Shown here: positions 36,142 to 44,079 of the stretch, piece after piece
Layout of the letters: each line of letters opens with the position of its first letter
How positions within the stretch are numbered: the first letter of the stretch is position 1
Assembly (NCBI GenBank): GCA_903859705.1
Contig: CAIONQ010000009.1
Location: forward strand, 1 to 64,000
Length of the DNA stretch: 64,000 bases
Direction: 5' to 3'
Source of the DNA: an uncultured Chthonomonas sp.
GTDB lineage: Bacteria; Armatimonadota; Chthonomonadetes; Chthonomonadales; Chthonomonadaceae
Notes under the pieces: model-generated
Told to the model about the DNA's origin: nothing
Databases searched by the model: none
What the model saw: only the letters and a program-made list of their open reading frames with translations
Made by a program: the position numbers and the translations under genes

Positions 36142-37205
36142 GCGCCCCTCTTGCCGAAGCGACGGTCGCGCGCCGCTTGCAGCTCTGCATATACATTCTC
36201 ATACTGATCAACGATGTGATCCCAGGCAAACTCTTGCACTCTTTCTAGCCCCTTTTGAGTCCAGGAAGCCCGTGCTGTACTGTCTTTAAGCAATCCCAAT
36301 ATAGCCGAGCCAAGTTGATCTGGCTCTACTATGGTGCCGTACTTTCCTGCCCCAAGCACTTCTACAGCACCTACATTTGGTGTGGCAACCACCGGGCACC
36401 CGGAAGCCATGGCCTCTATATAGGGAACACCAAAGCCTTCATAGCTGGATGGCAGGCAGAACGCCCACGATCTACGATAAAGGTCTGTTAGTTGATCGAG
36501 CGGTATGCGGTTAAAAACCGATACGCCCAGCATCTCTGGCGCCGATTCGCAAACCATCCATAGGCGTGCATCTGGCAGAGCGGGGCGGATAACAGTATCG
36601 AACGCTTCCATGAGCAGTTTGCCACGTTTGCGGTTGTGGTACGTACCTACAAACAGTATGGTTGGCAGGGCCTCGCGCTCACTGCCATCTGGCGCAGAGG
36701 GCCGAAATGCAGCGGTATCCACCCCGTTCATAATCACATCTTTAAGCCAGGGATAGTATTTAACAGTATTCTGCGATACGCACACCGTGCGATCTGCAAC
36801 CTTTGTGGCCAGGATCTCACTTAGCCCGAGCATAAACATTCGCAACTTACCATTCAGGCTTGGTATGTGGGCCGCCTCGGCAAGGCAACTTCCATGCATT
36901 GTGCGCACGTGGATGGGATATCGGCGCTTACCCCATAACCAGTAATCATCGCCATGAGCATGAATAGCATCAAACCCGCTATAATCCACACTACGCAGCT
37001 TCCAGGCAAAGCCGAAAGTGCGAAGCCGCTTCCCTGGGTTGACTACCACTGTTTTATACAGAGCATCCTCTGGTGGCTGGCAGGGGCTAAACATGGTGAC
37101 GCTGTGCCCGCGACGAGTCATCGCGTTGCCCATATAGTGCGCCTGATACCCGCTGCCAATTTTGCTTTCGCTTGGCAGATAGAGAGATATCATCGCAATA
37201 TTCAA
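36138..37205 (-). CDS. Glycosyltransferase family 4, first gene of the GT array
   Basis: 355 residues if it begins at the TTG at 37205, which has AAGGA seven bases before it and gives an N-terminus MNIAMISLYLPSESKIGSGY; an ATG four codons later is the alternative. The longer open frame to 37304 adds unrelated sequence. It has YQAHYMGNAMTRRGH, HAHGDDYWLWG, FVGTYHNRKRGKLL and EGFGVPYIEAMASGCPV. It is the most upstream gene of the 20-kb array, 212 bases from the aldo/keto reductase, and a palindrome lies in that gap. Confidence 0.86.
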   Translation of the reverse strand: MNIAMISLYLPSESKIGSGYQAHYMGNAMTRRGHSVTMFSPCQPPEDALYKTVVVNPGKRLRTFGFAWKLRSVDYSGFDAIHAHGDDYWLWGKRRYPIHVRTMHGSCLAEAAHIPSLNGKLRMFMLGLSEILATKVADRTVCVSQNTVKYYPWLKDVIMNGVDTAAFRPSAPDGSEREALPTILFVGTYHNRKRGKLLMEAFDTVIRPALPDARLWMVCESAPEMLGVSVFNRIPLDQLTDLYRRSWAFCLPSSYEGFGVPYIEAMASGCPVVATPNVGAVEVLGAGKYGTIVEPDQLGSAILGLLKDSTARASWTQKGLERVQEFAWDHIVDQYENVYAELQAARDRRFGKRGA

Positions 37206-37362
37206 TAGGTAATCCTTGTGTGGTGAAATCAGACCAGTTAAGACAGGTAGTGCCGTAAATATCACGGTTTGATCTGATAATGGAAAGTAAGTACGGAGCG
37301 CCATAAGTGGCGTGGAGAGGGGCGGAGACCGCGACTGCTTGCCTCACCAGTCGTTATACAGT

Positions 37363-37382
37363 ATACCCGGTGTACCGAGTAT
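37363..37382. promoter_or_regulatory. Palindrome upstream of the glycosyltransferase array
   Basis: A 20-bp inverted repeat with 8 of 10 matching positions per arm (ATACCCGGTG / TACCGAGTAT). It lies in the gap before the first GT4 gene, with TATACT and TATAAC -10-like hexamers beside it on the minus strand. It could be an operator or promoter for the array. No regulator is encoded next to it. Confidence 0.3.
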
Positions 37383-37416
37383 GGAAGCGCAGTGAGCCTG
37401 CCTATACCCTACTCAG

Positions 37417-38382
37417 TTAGTCTGCCATGGGGGTGCTGAGTATCCGCATCTCTTCTGGAGTGAGTTGAATATCTGCGGCCTGGCTGTTAAGAGCAACCTC
37501 TTCTGGAGTGGCAGATCCAACAATTGCAAATGTATCGAGGGGGTAGGAGAGCACATAGGCCAGCGCCACTTGAGACACCTTTAGCCCACGTTCGGCGGCG
37601 ATCGCCTTAGCCGCATCCAGGCGTAAGAAGTTCTCTTCTGAGGCGTAGCACTCTACCGCGAGTTTATCGAAATAGCCAGTAAATTCGGTTGTATTTTCCC
37701 TGGTTATTCGGCCAGATAAGAACCCGCCAGCAAGGCTCGACCATGTAAACAGCGGCAGGTGCTGGCGCGCATACCAGGCGCGCTCAGCCGCCTGGGCAGC
37801 GCCAGAAATTGTTACACAGCCCTGCCAGGGCTCTTTTAGCTGCTCTGCAAGAGAGAAATTTGGCGACGAAATAGCGAACGGTATTTGCCCGGTTGCAGTT
37901 GCATAGGAATTGGCTTCCGCCAGGCGTGCGGCGGACCAGTTAGATCCGCCAAAAGCTCGGATTTTTCCGTCCCTCACGTATTGATTCAGAGTATCCACAA
38001 TTGGGCCAACCGGCACATCGGGATCATCACGGTGGAGCACATAGAGGTCCACATAGTCTGTTTGCAGCCGTGCAAGTGTATCGTGAAGATCGCTGCCAAT
38101 GTCATACGGGGTTACACGCTTACGTAAATCGTTGTGATGTGCACCTTTTGCCAGCACAATTACAGAATCCCGGTTTGCACGTGCCTTCATCCAGCGGCCA
38201 ATAAACTTATCGTTGGCACCGCCGCCATATACAGCAGCAGTATCCAGGCAGTTTATGCCGGCCTCCCAGGCACAATCCATCTGGGCAAAACCAACGGCAT
38301 CGTCGTTTACAGCTACCTGCATTGTGCCCTGCACAAGGCGAGATACAGGCGTGTTTATTCCGGGTACGTTTCCGTAGCGCAT
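37417..38382 (-). CDS. Aldo/keto reductase
   Basis: 321-residue TIM-barrel NAD(P)H oxidoreductase. The catalytic tetrad is present: Asp47, Tyr52, Lys79 and His117 (LDTAAVYGGG, VLAKGAH, VLHRDDPD). GSNWS and IVGSATPEEV are the cofactor-site segments. It belongs to the YdhF/YghZ-like group that reduces aldehydes and sugar ketones. GGAG is nine bases before the ATG. It lies 46 bases after the MoaD-like gene, on the same strand. Substrate unknown. Confidence 0.93.
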   Translation of the reverse strand: MRYGNVPGINTPVSRLVQGTMQVAVNDDAVGFAQMDCAWEAGINCLDTAAVYGGGANDKFIGRWMKARANRDSVIVLAKGAHHNDLRKRVTPYDIGSDLHDTLARLQTDYVDLYVLHRDDPDVPVGPIVDTLNQYVRDGKIRAFGGSNWSAARLAEANSYATATGQIPFAISSPNFSLAEQLKEPWQGCVTISGAAQAAERAWYARQHLPLFTWSSLAGGFLSGRITRENTTEFTGYFDKLAVECYASEENFLRLDAAKAIAAERGLKVSQVALAYVLSYPLDTFAIVGSATPEEVALNSQAADIQLTPEEMRILSTPMAD

Positions 38383-38428
38383 ACTTTACTGCTCCAGCAC
38401 TGATGTTATGTAAATCGAAGCAATCGCC

Positions 38429-38734
38429 TTAACCTCCAGCGATTGCTCCGATAATTAAGAACGGCTCATCGCCATCCTGTATTAGTTTCGGTAATGGGTC
38501 GGCAGCAGAAGCCAGTGATACATCTTCTCCACATGCGAAGAATCTTACCATGGCTCTGCGTTCCAGACTAACGGTATCGCGAATTGTGCCTCGTAAAACC
38601 GGGTACCTGGCCTCCAGTTCCGTAAGCAAATCGCCTACGGTTTCAGCGGGCCCGGCAAGGTGTACTTCCACATCGCCCGCCTCCAATAGGCCGGCCAATC
38701 GGCGCAGATGATATGGCATCACTACGCGAATCAT
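38429..38734 (-). CDS. MoaD/ThiS-like ubiquitin-fold protein
   Basis: 101 residues ending in Gly-Gly (AIAGG), as needed for adenylation and thiocarboxylation of MoaD/ThiS sulfur carriers. The beta-grasp pattern is clear: [28 protein letters not shown], and [15 protein letters not shown]. The ATG at 38734 overlaps the stop of the BNR protein by four bases (ATGA); a longer open frame up to 38794 is inside that gene and is rejected. No moaE, thiG or E1 enzyme is nearby, so the classic cofactor pathways are not implied. Confidence 0.85.
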   Translation of the reverse strand: MIRVVMPYHLRRLAGLLEAGDVEVHLAGPAETVGDLLTELEARYPVLRGTIRDTVSLERRAMVRFFACGEDVSLASAADPLPKLIQDGDEPFLIIGAIAGG

Positions 38735-39846
38735 GCCAGTGTTTGAACCTCTACCGAGAGCACTGCAGGCAGATCCCGAACAATTGCGTTCCATGTATCC
38801 CCGCTATCTGCCGAGGCGTATACCTGCCCGCCAGTTGTGCCAAAGTACACTCCGCAGCTTTCGTGCCTGTCTACCGCCATGGCATTGCGAAGCACATTTA
38901 CATAGCAGTCTTCCTGAGGAAGGCCGTTGGTGAGTGCTTCCCACTCGTTGCCACCGGTTCGGCTACGGAATACACGCAGTTTGCCTTCTGGCGGAAAGTG
39001 CTCGGAGTCGCTTTTAATTGGCACTACGTAGATTGTTTCCGGCTCATGCGCGTGCACATCTATGGGAAAGCCAAAGTCGCTCGGCAAGTTGCCGCTCACT
39101 TCGGCCCAATCATCGCCGGCATTATCGCTGCGCATAATATCCCAGTGCTTCTGCATAAACAACACATCTGGCCGAGAAGGATGGCATGCCACACGATGCA
39201 CGCAGTGCCCAACTTCGGCGGTGGGCTCTGGCATAAAGTTGGAAACAAGGCCACGGTTGATCGGCTTCCAGCTTTCACCACCGTCATCGGTTCGGAATGC
39301 ACCGGCGGCAGATATAGCTATCACCATTCGGAGTGGGTCTGCGGGAGACTGCAGGATGGTATGCAGGCACATTCCGCCTGCTCCCGGCTGCCATTGGGAA
39401 CCGGTTTTGTGCCCACGAAGGCCAGAGCGCTCATGCCAGGTTGTTCCGCCATCAGTAGACCGGAAAAGAGCCGCATCTTCTACACCTGCATACACGGTAT
39501 CCGCATCATGAATGCACGGCTCTACATGCCAAACGCGCTTAAACTCCCAGGGATGTTGTGTTCCGTCGTACCACATATGTGTGCCAGGTACACCATCGTA
39601 AACAAAGTCTTTACCGATGGCTTCCCAGGTCTTACCACCATCATCGGATCTCTGCATTATCTGCCCAAACCAGCCGTTGCTCTGTGAAGCGTACAGCCTG
39701 TTTGGATTGAGTGCAGAACCCTTTATATGAAAAATCTCCCAACCGGAGAACAGTGGACCTTCAACTTTCCAATCCTTGCGTGCTTCATCCGATGTTAATA
39801 TGAACGCACCTTTGCGTGTCCCAACCAGCACCCGAACTCCATTCAT
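38731..39846 (-). CDS. BNR/sialidase-like beta-propeller protein
   Basis: 371 residues without a signal peptide. Repeated Asp-box motifs ([40 protein letters not shown]) spaced by about 45-90 residues mark a beta-propeller like BNR/sialidase and HCF136-like proteins. It lacks a clear sialidase Arg triad, so glycosidase activity is not supported. AAGGAG is eight bases before the ATG. It is translationally coupled to the MoaD-like gene. The pairing recurs in many genomes as far as I recall, but its function is unknown. Confidence 0.84.
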   Translation of the reverse strand: MNGVRVLVGTRKGAFILTSDEARKDWKVEGPLFSGWEIFHIKGSALNPNRLYASQSNGWFGQIMQRSDDGGKTWEAIGKDFVYDGVPGTHMWYDGTQHPWEFKRVWHVEPCIHDADTVYAGVEDAALFRSTDGGTTWHERSGLRGHKTGSQWQPGAGGMCLHTILQSPADPLRMVIAISAAGAFRTDDGGESWKPINRGLVSNFMPEPTAEVGHCVHRVACHPSRPDVLFMQKHWDIMRSDNAGDDWAEVSGNLPSDFGFPIDVHAHEPETIYVVPIKSDSEHFPPEGKLRVFRSRTGGNEWEALTNGLPQEDCYVNVLRNAMAVDRHESCGVYFGTTGGQVYASADSGDTWNAIVRDLPAVLSVEVQTLA

Positions 39847-40026
39847 GGAACGGTCTCCTTTTGGATTGGCAAACTGTTGGTGATTTTGAACCTACACACG
39901 ACAGACGGCTTATATTCGCCGCAAGCACCTGGTATACATTCTGACCAGCGTTGCCGATCTCACGTGTTGTGTAATGTTTCTGCCTCTATGTTCCGAGGTA
40001 TCCTTACGTAAAGAAAGGGTCTATCA

Positions 40027-40713
40027 TTGAAGCTCTATTTGATTCGTCACGGCCAATCTACGCATAACGCGAACCTGGATATCCCCCATAACCCCGATCC
40101 ACCGCTCACCGAGCTCGGCCAGATACAGGCACAGGCCACGGCCACCTATTTGAAGACCCAGGGATTGAAGCCAGACGCCACCTACATTAGCCCGCAAACA
40201 CGTGCGCTGCAAACAGCCTACCCTACAGTTTCCCGTTTGGGCCTTCACCCAATTGTACTGCCCGACATATGCGAAACAGGCGGATTGAGAGAGCATACGG
40301 GCCTCACTCGGTCTCAAATTGAAGAACAATTCCCCGGAGTTATCCCTGTGCCGGCGATTACAGAAAAGGGATGGTGGCACAGAGGATTAGCCGATGAAGA
40401 GGAACGCGCATTCTATGCGCGGGCTGAGAGCATGCGGCAGTATCTGATGGATACCTATCTTGGAACAGGCGCCATCGTGTTGTTAGTTACACATGGAAGA
40501 TTTGGCAGCGCGCTTGTCACCACAATTCTTGGGCTAACTCCGGCCGGATACAGCAGGTATCCGTTCGACAACTGTGGCATCACACGCATAGACTTTGATC
40601 CACATGAAGAGGTGGCATACGGGCCGCCACCTGCAGATTTAAGCGTACCACTGGCCGTTAGATTGCGGTTTCACAATGATGTTAGCCATATCCCGCCGGA
40701 GCTGCGAAGTTAA
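40027..40713 (+). CDS. Histidine phosphatase family protein
   Basis: 228 residues. The phosphohistidine motif IRHGQSTHN (His8) is near the start and a second VTHGRFG holds the other catalytic His, as in the phosphoglycerate mutase/phosphatase superfamily. The acid/base Glu is probably in ETGGLREHTG. It is a TTG start with AAAGGG seven bases upstream. It is alone on the plus strand between two minus-strand runs, and ends 14 bases from the Wzt-like gene tail to tail. Substrate unknown; phosphoglycerate mutase proper is unlikely because the second half is different. Confidence 0.87.
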   Translation: MKLYLIRHGQSTHNANLDIPHNPDPPLTELGQIQAQATATYLKTQGLKPDATYISPQTRALQTAYPTVSRLGLHPIVLPDICETGGLREHTGLTRSQIEEQFPGVIPVPAITEKGWWHRGLADEEERAFYARAESMRQYLMDTYLGTGAIVLLVTHGRFGSALVTTILGLTPAGYSRYPFDNCGITRIDFDPHEEVAYGPPPADLSVPLAVRLRFHNDVSHIPPELRS

Positions 40714-40727
40714 TGTGCTGCCACGAT

Positions 40728-41948
40728 CTATAGGAATCGGTGGTTCGACCAGTGCCACTCCCCTGGGTATCGGACACCACCCCCATCCCGGATGATTACG
40801 GCAGGTGTAGAGGGGCCGGGAATTACATCCAGCTGATAACAGCTCCCAATAAAGTCCAGTGCATGGTTTTCGCCAGATCTTGCCCCCACATCCAGCAGAT
40901 ACCGCCCCGGCTGGAGATGCAGCTTATCTATTTGGAGGTCCACGCGCACATCATTCCCGGGCTGTAGATCCACGCGCTCCTTAAGCAGGTCGCTATCAAA
41001 AGAGAGCAGGCGCGTGCCATCCATGGAATTAAGGCCAAGGCCCACAGAAACTCCGTGAACTTCGGCAGAAATATCCATCACCATCGATACGTGCATTGGC
41101 TCTCCATGGCACAACGCAGAACCATGGTTAAAATCGATAGATTTCACGAAAACGGAGCCAGAGCAATATCCCGGCCTCAGGAATCCGGTGAGATCCAGCG
41201 CACCAACGGCAACTTCAGTTGCGGATCGCAGGTACTCATCCACCACCCTATCGGATTGCCCAACCATGTGAACGCGCCCTTTAGCCAGCCAAACAACATT
41301 TTTGCATAGCCCTTTTACGGCGGCCATGTTGTGGCTTACAAATAGAACAGTTCGGCCCTGCTCGGTGGCTACCGAACCAATTTTGCCCATACACTTCTTT
41401 TGAAAAGCATAATCGCCAACCGCAAGTACCTCATCGATGATCATGATATCGGAAGTGAGATGTGCGGCCACGGCAAAAGCCAGTCGAACATACATGCCGC
41501 TACTGTAGCGCTTAACAGGCGTATCCAAAAACTGCTCTACACCGGCAAAATCCACAATCTCATCAAACATCTGCTCTATCTGTGTGCGCCGCAACCCCAG
41601 AATGGCTCCATTCAGGTATATGTTTTCCCGCCCGGTAAGCTCCGGGTGAAACCCGGTTCCTACCTCAAGAAGGCTCGCGAGCCTGCCGTATATATTGATC
41701 TGGCCCGTTGTGGGTTCCGTAATGCGGCTCAATATCTTAAGCAACGTGCTTTTGCCGGCTCCATTGCCGCCTATAACGCCAACCACATCGCCCTGGGCAA
41801 CATTGAAAGACACATCTTTTAATGCCCAGAACTCCTCTGATGTGGTGGAGGTCGGCGTAATGTCGTTCAGGGTGCGGTGCTGGGCCCTTGCGGCGTGCTT
41901 GAGCACATACATCTTGGAAACATCTTGTATCTCAATGGAATGCTTCAT
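40728..41948 (-). CDS. wzt: ABC transporter ATPase for polysaccharide export (Wzt-like, with C-terminal domain)
   Basis: 406 residues. Residues 1-245 form the ATPase: Walker A GGNGAGKST (about 60-68), Q-loop, signature YSSGM, Walker B IMIIDE. Residues about 250-406 form a beta-sandwich matching the Wzt C-terminal carbohydrate-binding domain, which recognises capped O-antigen ends before export. This indicates the ABC (Wzm/Wzt) export route. The permease Wzm is not in the window. The ATG at 41948 has a weak ribosome site; it is 25 bases after the GT9 gene, so it is in an operon with it. Confidence 0.88.
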   Translation of the reverse strand: MKHSIEIQDVSKMYVLKHAARAQHRTLNDITPTSTTSEEFWALKDVSFNVAQGDVVGVIGGNGAGKSTLLKILSRITEPTTGQINIYGRLASLLEVGTGFHPELTGRENIYLNGAILGLRRTQIEQMFDEIVDFAGVEQFLDTPVKRYSSGMYVRLAFAVAAHLTSDIMIIDEVLAVGDYAFQKKCMGKIGSVATEQGRTVLFVSHNMAAVKGLCKNVVWLAKGRVHMVGQSDRVVDEYLRSATEVAVGALDLTGFLRPGYCSGSVFVKSIDFNHGSALCHGEPMHVSMVMDISAEVHGVSVGLGLNSMDGTRLLSFDSDLLKERVDLQPGNDVRVDLQIDKLHLQPGRYLLDVGARSGENHALDFIGSCYQLDVIPGPSTPAVIIRDGGGVRYPGEWHWSNHRFL

Positions 41949-41973
41949 AGAGAGGCAAACATCTCTTTCTGGT

Positions 41974-43065
41974 TTAGCTCGAGCTCAGAGCTGTAGCAAC
42001 TGTGGTGGGTAGCGTAATGCGATCTTCTGCAAGTGGCGTTCCTTGCAATTCGATAACCTGCTGTAGTCCTGCAATCACCTGGTCTGCATCTATCTCTTGC
42101 ATGCAGGCCATATCCGTCACGCCGGTACACTTGTTCCAATACCAGCAGGGGCTGCATAACTGCGTTCCACATACATTTACGTTTGAACTGTAGCCGGATT
42201 GGTGCGGTGCTTCTCGCCCGCCATACACAATAACTGATCGGCACTCCACGGCGCGTGCCAGATGCATCAGGAATCCTACTTGCCCAACGTAGGCGGCAGA
42301 GTTGGCAATAATTGCAGCAGATTCTCGAATGCTGGTTTTACCTCTGAGATCCGTTACGCCAGAAAGCAGCGGTTCCTCTGCGGCACCCAGTTGTATCACT
42401 TGCCACCCGGAAGCCAAAGCATCGGCCACTTGCTGAAACCGCTCCGGGTACCACTGCTTTGTGCGCATAACAAACTTGGAGCCTGCATTGCGCTGGCTGG
42501 TAAATGCGTCTGGCTTCGCCGGGGCAAGGTTGCCAGAGCTCTGTATTACTATCTGCTTCTCGGCCAGCTTGCCCTTGCGCGTCTCTTCCTGTGTGAGTGT
42601 AATGTAGGGTCGAAGGCTAATTTCGCCCTGCAGGCCGGCTACCTCACACATGCGGGCAATTATGTGGTAATCGGCCACATAATCCCGGTCTTCTACCGCA
42701 TTATACTCACCGTAAATGGGGTGTGTTATGGGAGGCATGCCGCGTGTGCCCAGCTGGTTCATGAACTGCTGCTCAAGCGGTAACACAACGGCAACATCGG
42801 AGTTGTGCTCAAATAGGCCGGGATTTCGAGAGAATATCCACACTTTCTTGCCTGTGCGTTTTACACTTTCATGAATAACGGCAGAGCACAAGAGATCATC
42901 GCCTGGCCCAACCCCGTGCCAGAGTACAAGCGCGGGCTTGCCCTGTTTCTTGAGCGATGCAAATGCCCTGCGGCTCACCTCTCGGTGCTGCATCAACAGG
43001 GACGCAAGGCTAAATACGCGACCAATTTTTCCAGGCTGAGAACCGGGCATACAGCAAACTTCCAT
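41974..43065 (-). CDS. Glycosyltransferase family 9 (heptosyltransferase-like)
   Basis: 363 residues. ALVLWHGVGPGDDLLCSAVIH matches the N-terminal GT9 loop (KxxGIGDxLxxTP-like). The donor half has TKQWYPERFQQVADAL and the typical Gly-Ala-Ala-Glu-Glu-Pro loop, and SIRESAAIIANSAAYVGQVGFLMHLA. A Cys cluster at the C-terminus (CGTQLCSPCWYWNKC, then MACM) is common in GT9 proteins of unknown specificity and may bind metal. Two ATGs five codons apart are possible starts. Classic LPS heptose genes are absent, so it may add another sugar. Confidence 0.78.
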   Translation of the reverse strand: MEVCCMPGSQPGKIGRVFSLASLLMQHREVSRRAFASLKKQGKPALVLWHGVGPGDDLLCSAVIHESVKRTGKKVWIFSRNPGLFEHNSDVAVVLPLEQQFMNQLGTRGMPPITHPIYGEYNAVEDRDYVADYHIIARMCEVAGLQGEISLRPYITLTQEETRKGKLAEKQIVIQSSGNLAPAKPDAFTSQRNAGSKFVMRTKQWYPERFQQVADALASGWQVIQLGAAEEPLLSGVTDLRGKTSIRESAAIIANSAAYVGQVGFLMHLARAVECRSVIVYGGREAPHQSGYSSNVNVCGTQLCSPCWYWNKCTGVTDMACMQEIDADQVIAGLQQVIELQGTPLAEDRITLPTTVATALSSS

Positions 43066-43079
43066 CCAGGGAGTGGGAT

Positions 43080-43754
43080 CTATTCCTCCAGAGACACGCC
43101 ACCGATAACCGGCTGAACCATGGTTACGCCAAAATCACGATCGATGGTGAGGCAAGGGTAGCCTTGCTGTCGCAGCTCTTCTACAAAGCGAGGTACGCCC
43201 ATATCGGCACGCTGCCCCGGATCGTTAGGCTGCAAAGACCACAGGGTATCGTGAAAAAGCACGATGCCGAAGGGGCGCATATGTGGCACAAACAGGTCCC
43301 AGTCTCTCTTAACGCCTTCGTAGCTATGGTCCCCATCTATGAACAGAATGTCTATCTTTCTAGTCCAGTCCGCAGCTGCCTCATCAGATTTCTTGCGAAC
43401 AATCTCAACCTGATTGGTAACACCGGCTGCTGCAAGATTTGCACTGATAATTCCATAAGAATCTATGGAACCCTCATCGTTCCACTCTGTGGGTGCATGG
43501 GGATCGATGGCATACAGTTTGCCGGCGCCATTCTCCTTAAGTGCCTGCCCAACGTAACAAGCAGATTTGCCACGTGCTGAGCCAATCTCAACACAAACCT
43601 GCGGCTTTTTGGATTTCACCAGGCTATACAAAAGCCAGGCACAATCGCCAAGTCCAGAACGGAAATCTAAATATCCCAGCTGATCATGCGCATGCGGGGG
43701 CACCTTATTCATTGCCCTGTTAATTGCACGCCCAACTCTGCCAATGTTCGCCAT
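43080..43754 (-). CDS. Class I SAM-dependent methyltransferase
   Basis: 224 residues. Glycine-rich motif I VCVEIGSARGKSACYVGQA (about 53-71), an acidic motif II ending at YAIDPHAP, and the DILFIDGDHSYEGVKRD strand place it with Methyltransf_24-type enzymes, often sugar O-methyltransferases in polysaccharide loci. It is the first gene of the GT9-Wzt run, 14 bases upstream of GT9. In Wzt systems a terminal methyl or phosphate caps the chain and is recognised by the Wzt C-terminal domain, so capping is a reasonable guess. Confidence 0.85.
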   Translation of the reverse strand: MANIGRVGRAINRAMNKVPPHAHDQLGYLDFRSGLGDCAWLLYSLVKSKKPQVCVEIGSARGKSACYVGQALKENGAGKLYAIDPHAPTEWNDEGSIDSYGIISANLAAAGVTNQVEIVRKKSDEAAADWTRKIDILFIDGDHSYEGVKRDWDLFVPHMRPFGIVLFHDTLWSLQPNDPGQRADMGVPRFVEELRQQGYPCLTIDRDFGVTMVQPVIGGVSLEE

Positions 43755-44079
43755 ACATGCCCCAGTTCGAAATTAATAACACGATATGCCGCTGACATAT
43801 CCTCATCACAGAAAAAGCTGTGGCCAACAGTGGCCCCAGATATTATACCGTTTCAGCGTGTGGTGACTGCTGCATGTCATTTTTACGGCATGCGAGCATT
43901 GCCTGCACATAACTTATTGCATGCACTAAACAGCCACATTTATAACAGATTTTGTAACACTCTCTGCCTTACACTTATCGTTAACATCTGCGCCACACCA
44001 CACAGGGTGGCGAGCTGCCAGAAAACCTGAAGTGTGGAGCGAAACACGGGCAAACATCTGCCGAAAGAAGGTAACCGCA
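43755..44079. other. Divergent gap between methyltransferase and multicopper oxidase
   Basis: 325 bases of moderately AT-rich sequence between divergent genes, so it should hold two promoters. I see a short hairpin around 43826-43848 (GGCCA-ACAG-TGGCC) and the promoter listed separately. No coding frame is credible. Confidence 0.5.
43917..43946 (+). promoter_or_regulatory. Sigma-70-like promoter candidate for the multicopper oxidase
   Basis: TTGCAT and TATAAC separated by 18 bases, about 135 bases upstream of the multicopper oxidase start. The match is fair rather than strong. No operator is visible. Confidence 0.3.

Noticed and set aside
38735-38794. N-terminal extension of the MoaD-like gene
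   Set aside because: It lies entirely inside the coding region of the BNR gene; the ATGA overlap start fits better.
38713-39687. Long plus-strand open frame (324 codons) opposite the BNR gene
   Set aside because: Antisense of a protein with five Asp-box repeats; composition rich in Cys/His typical of shadow frames.
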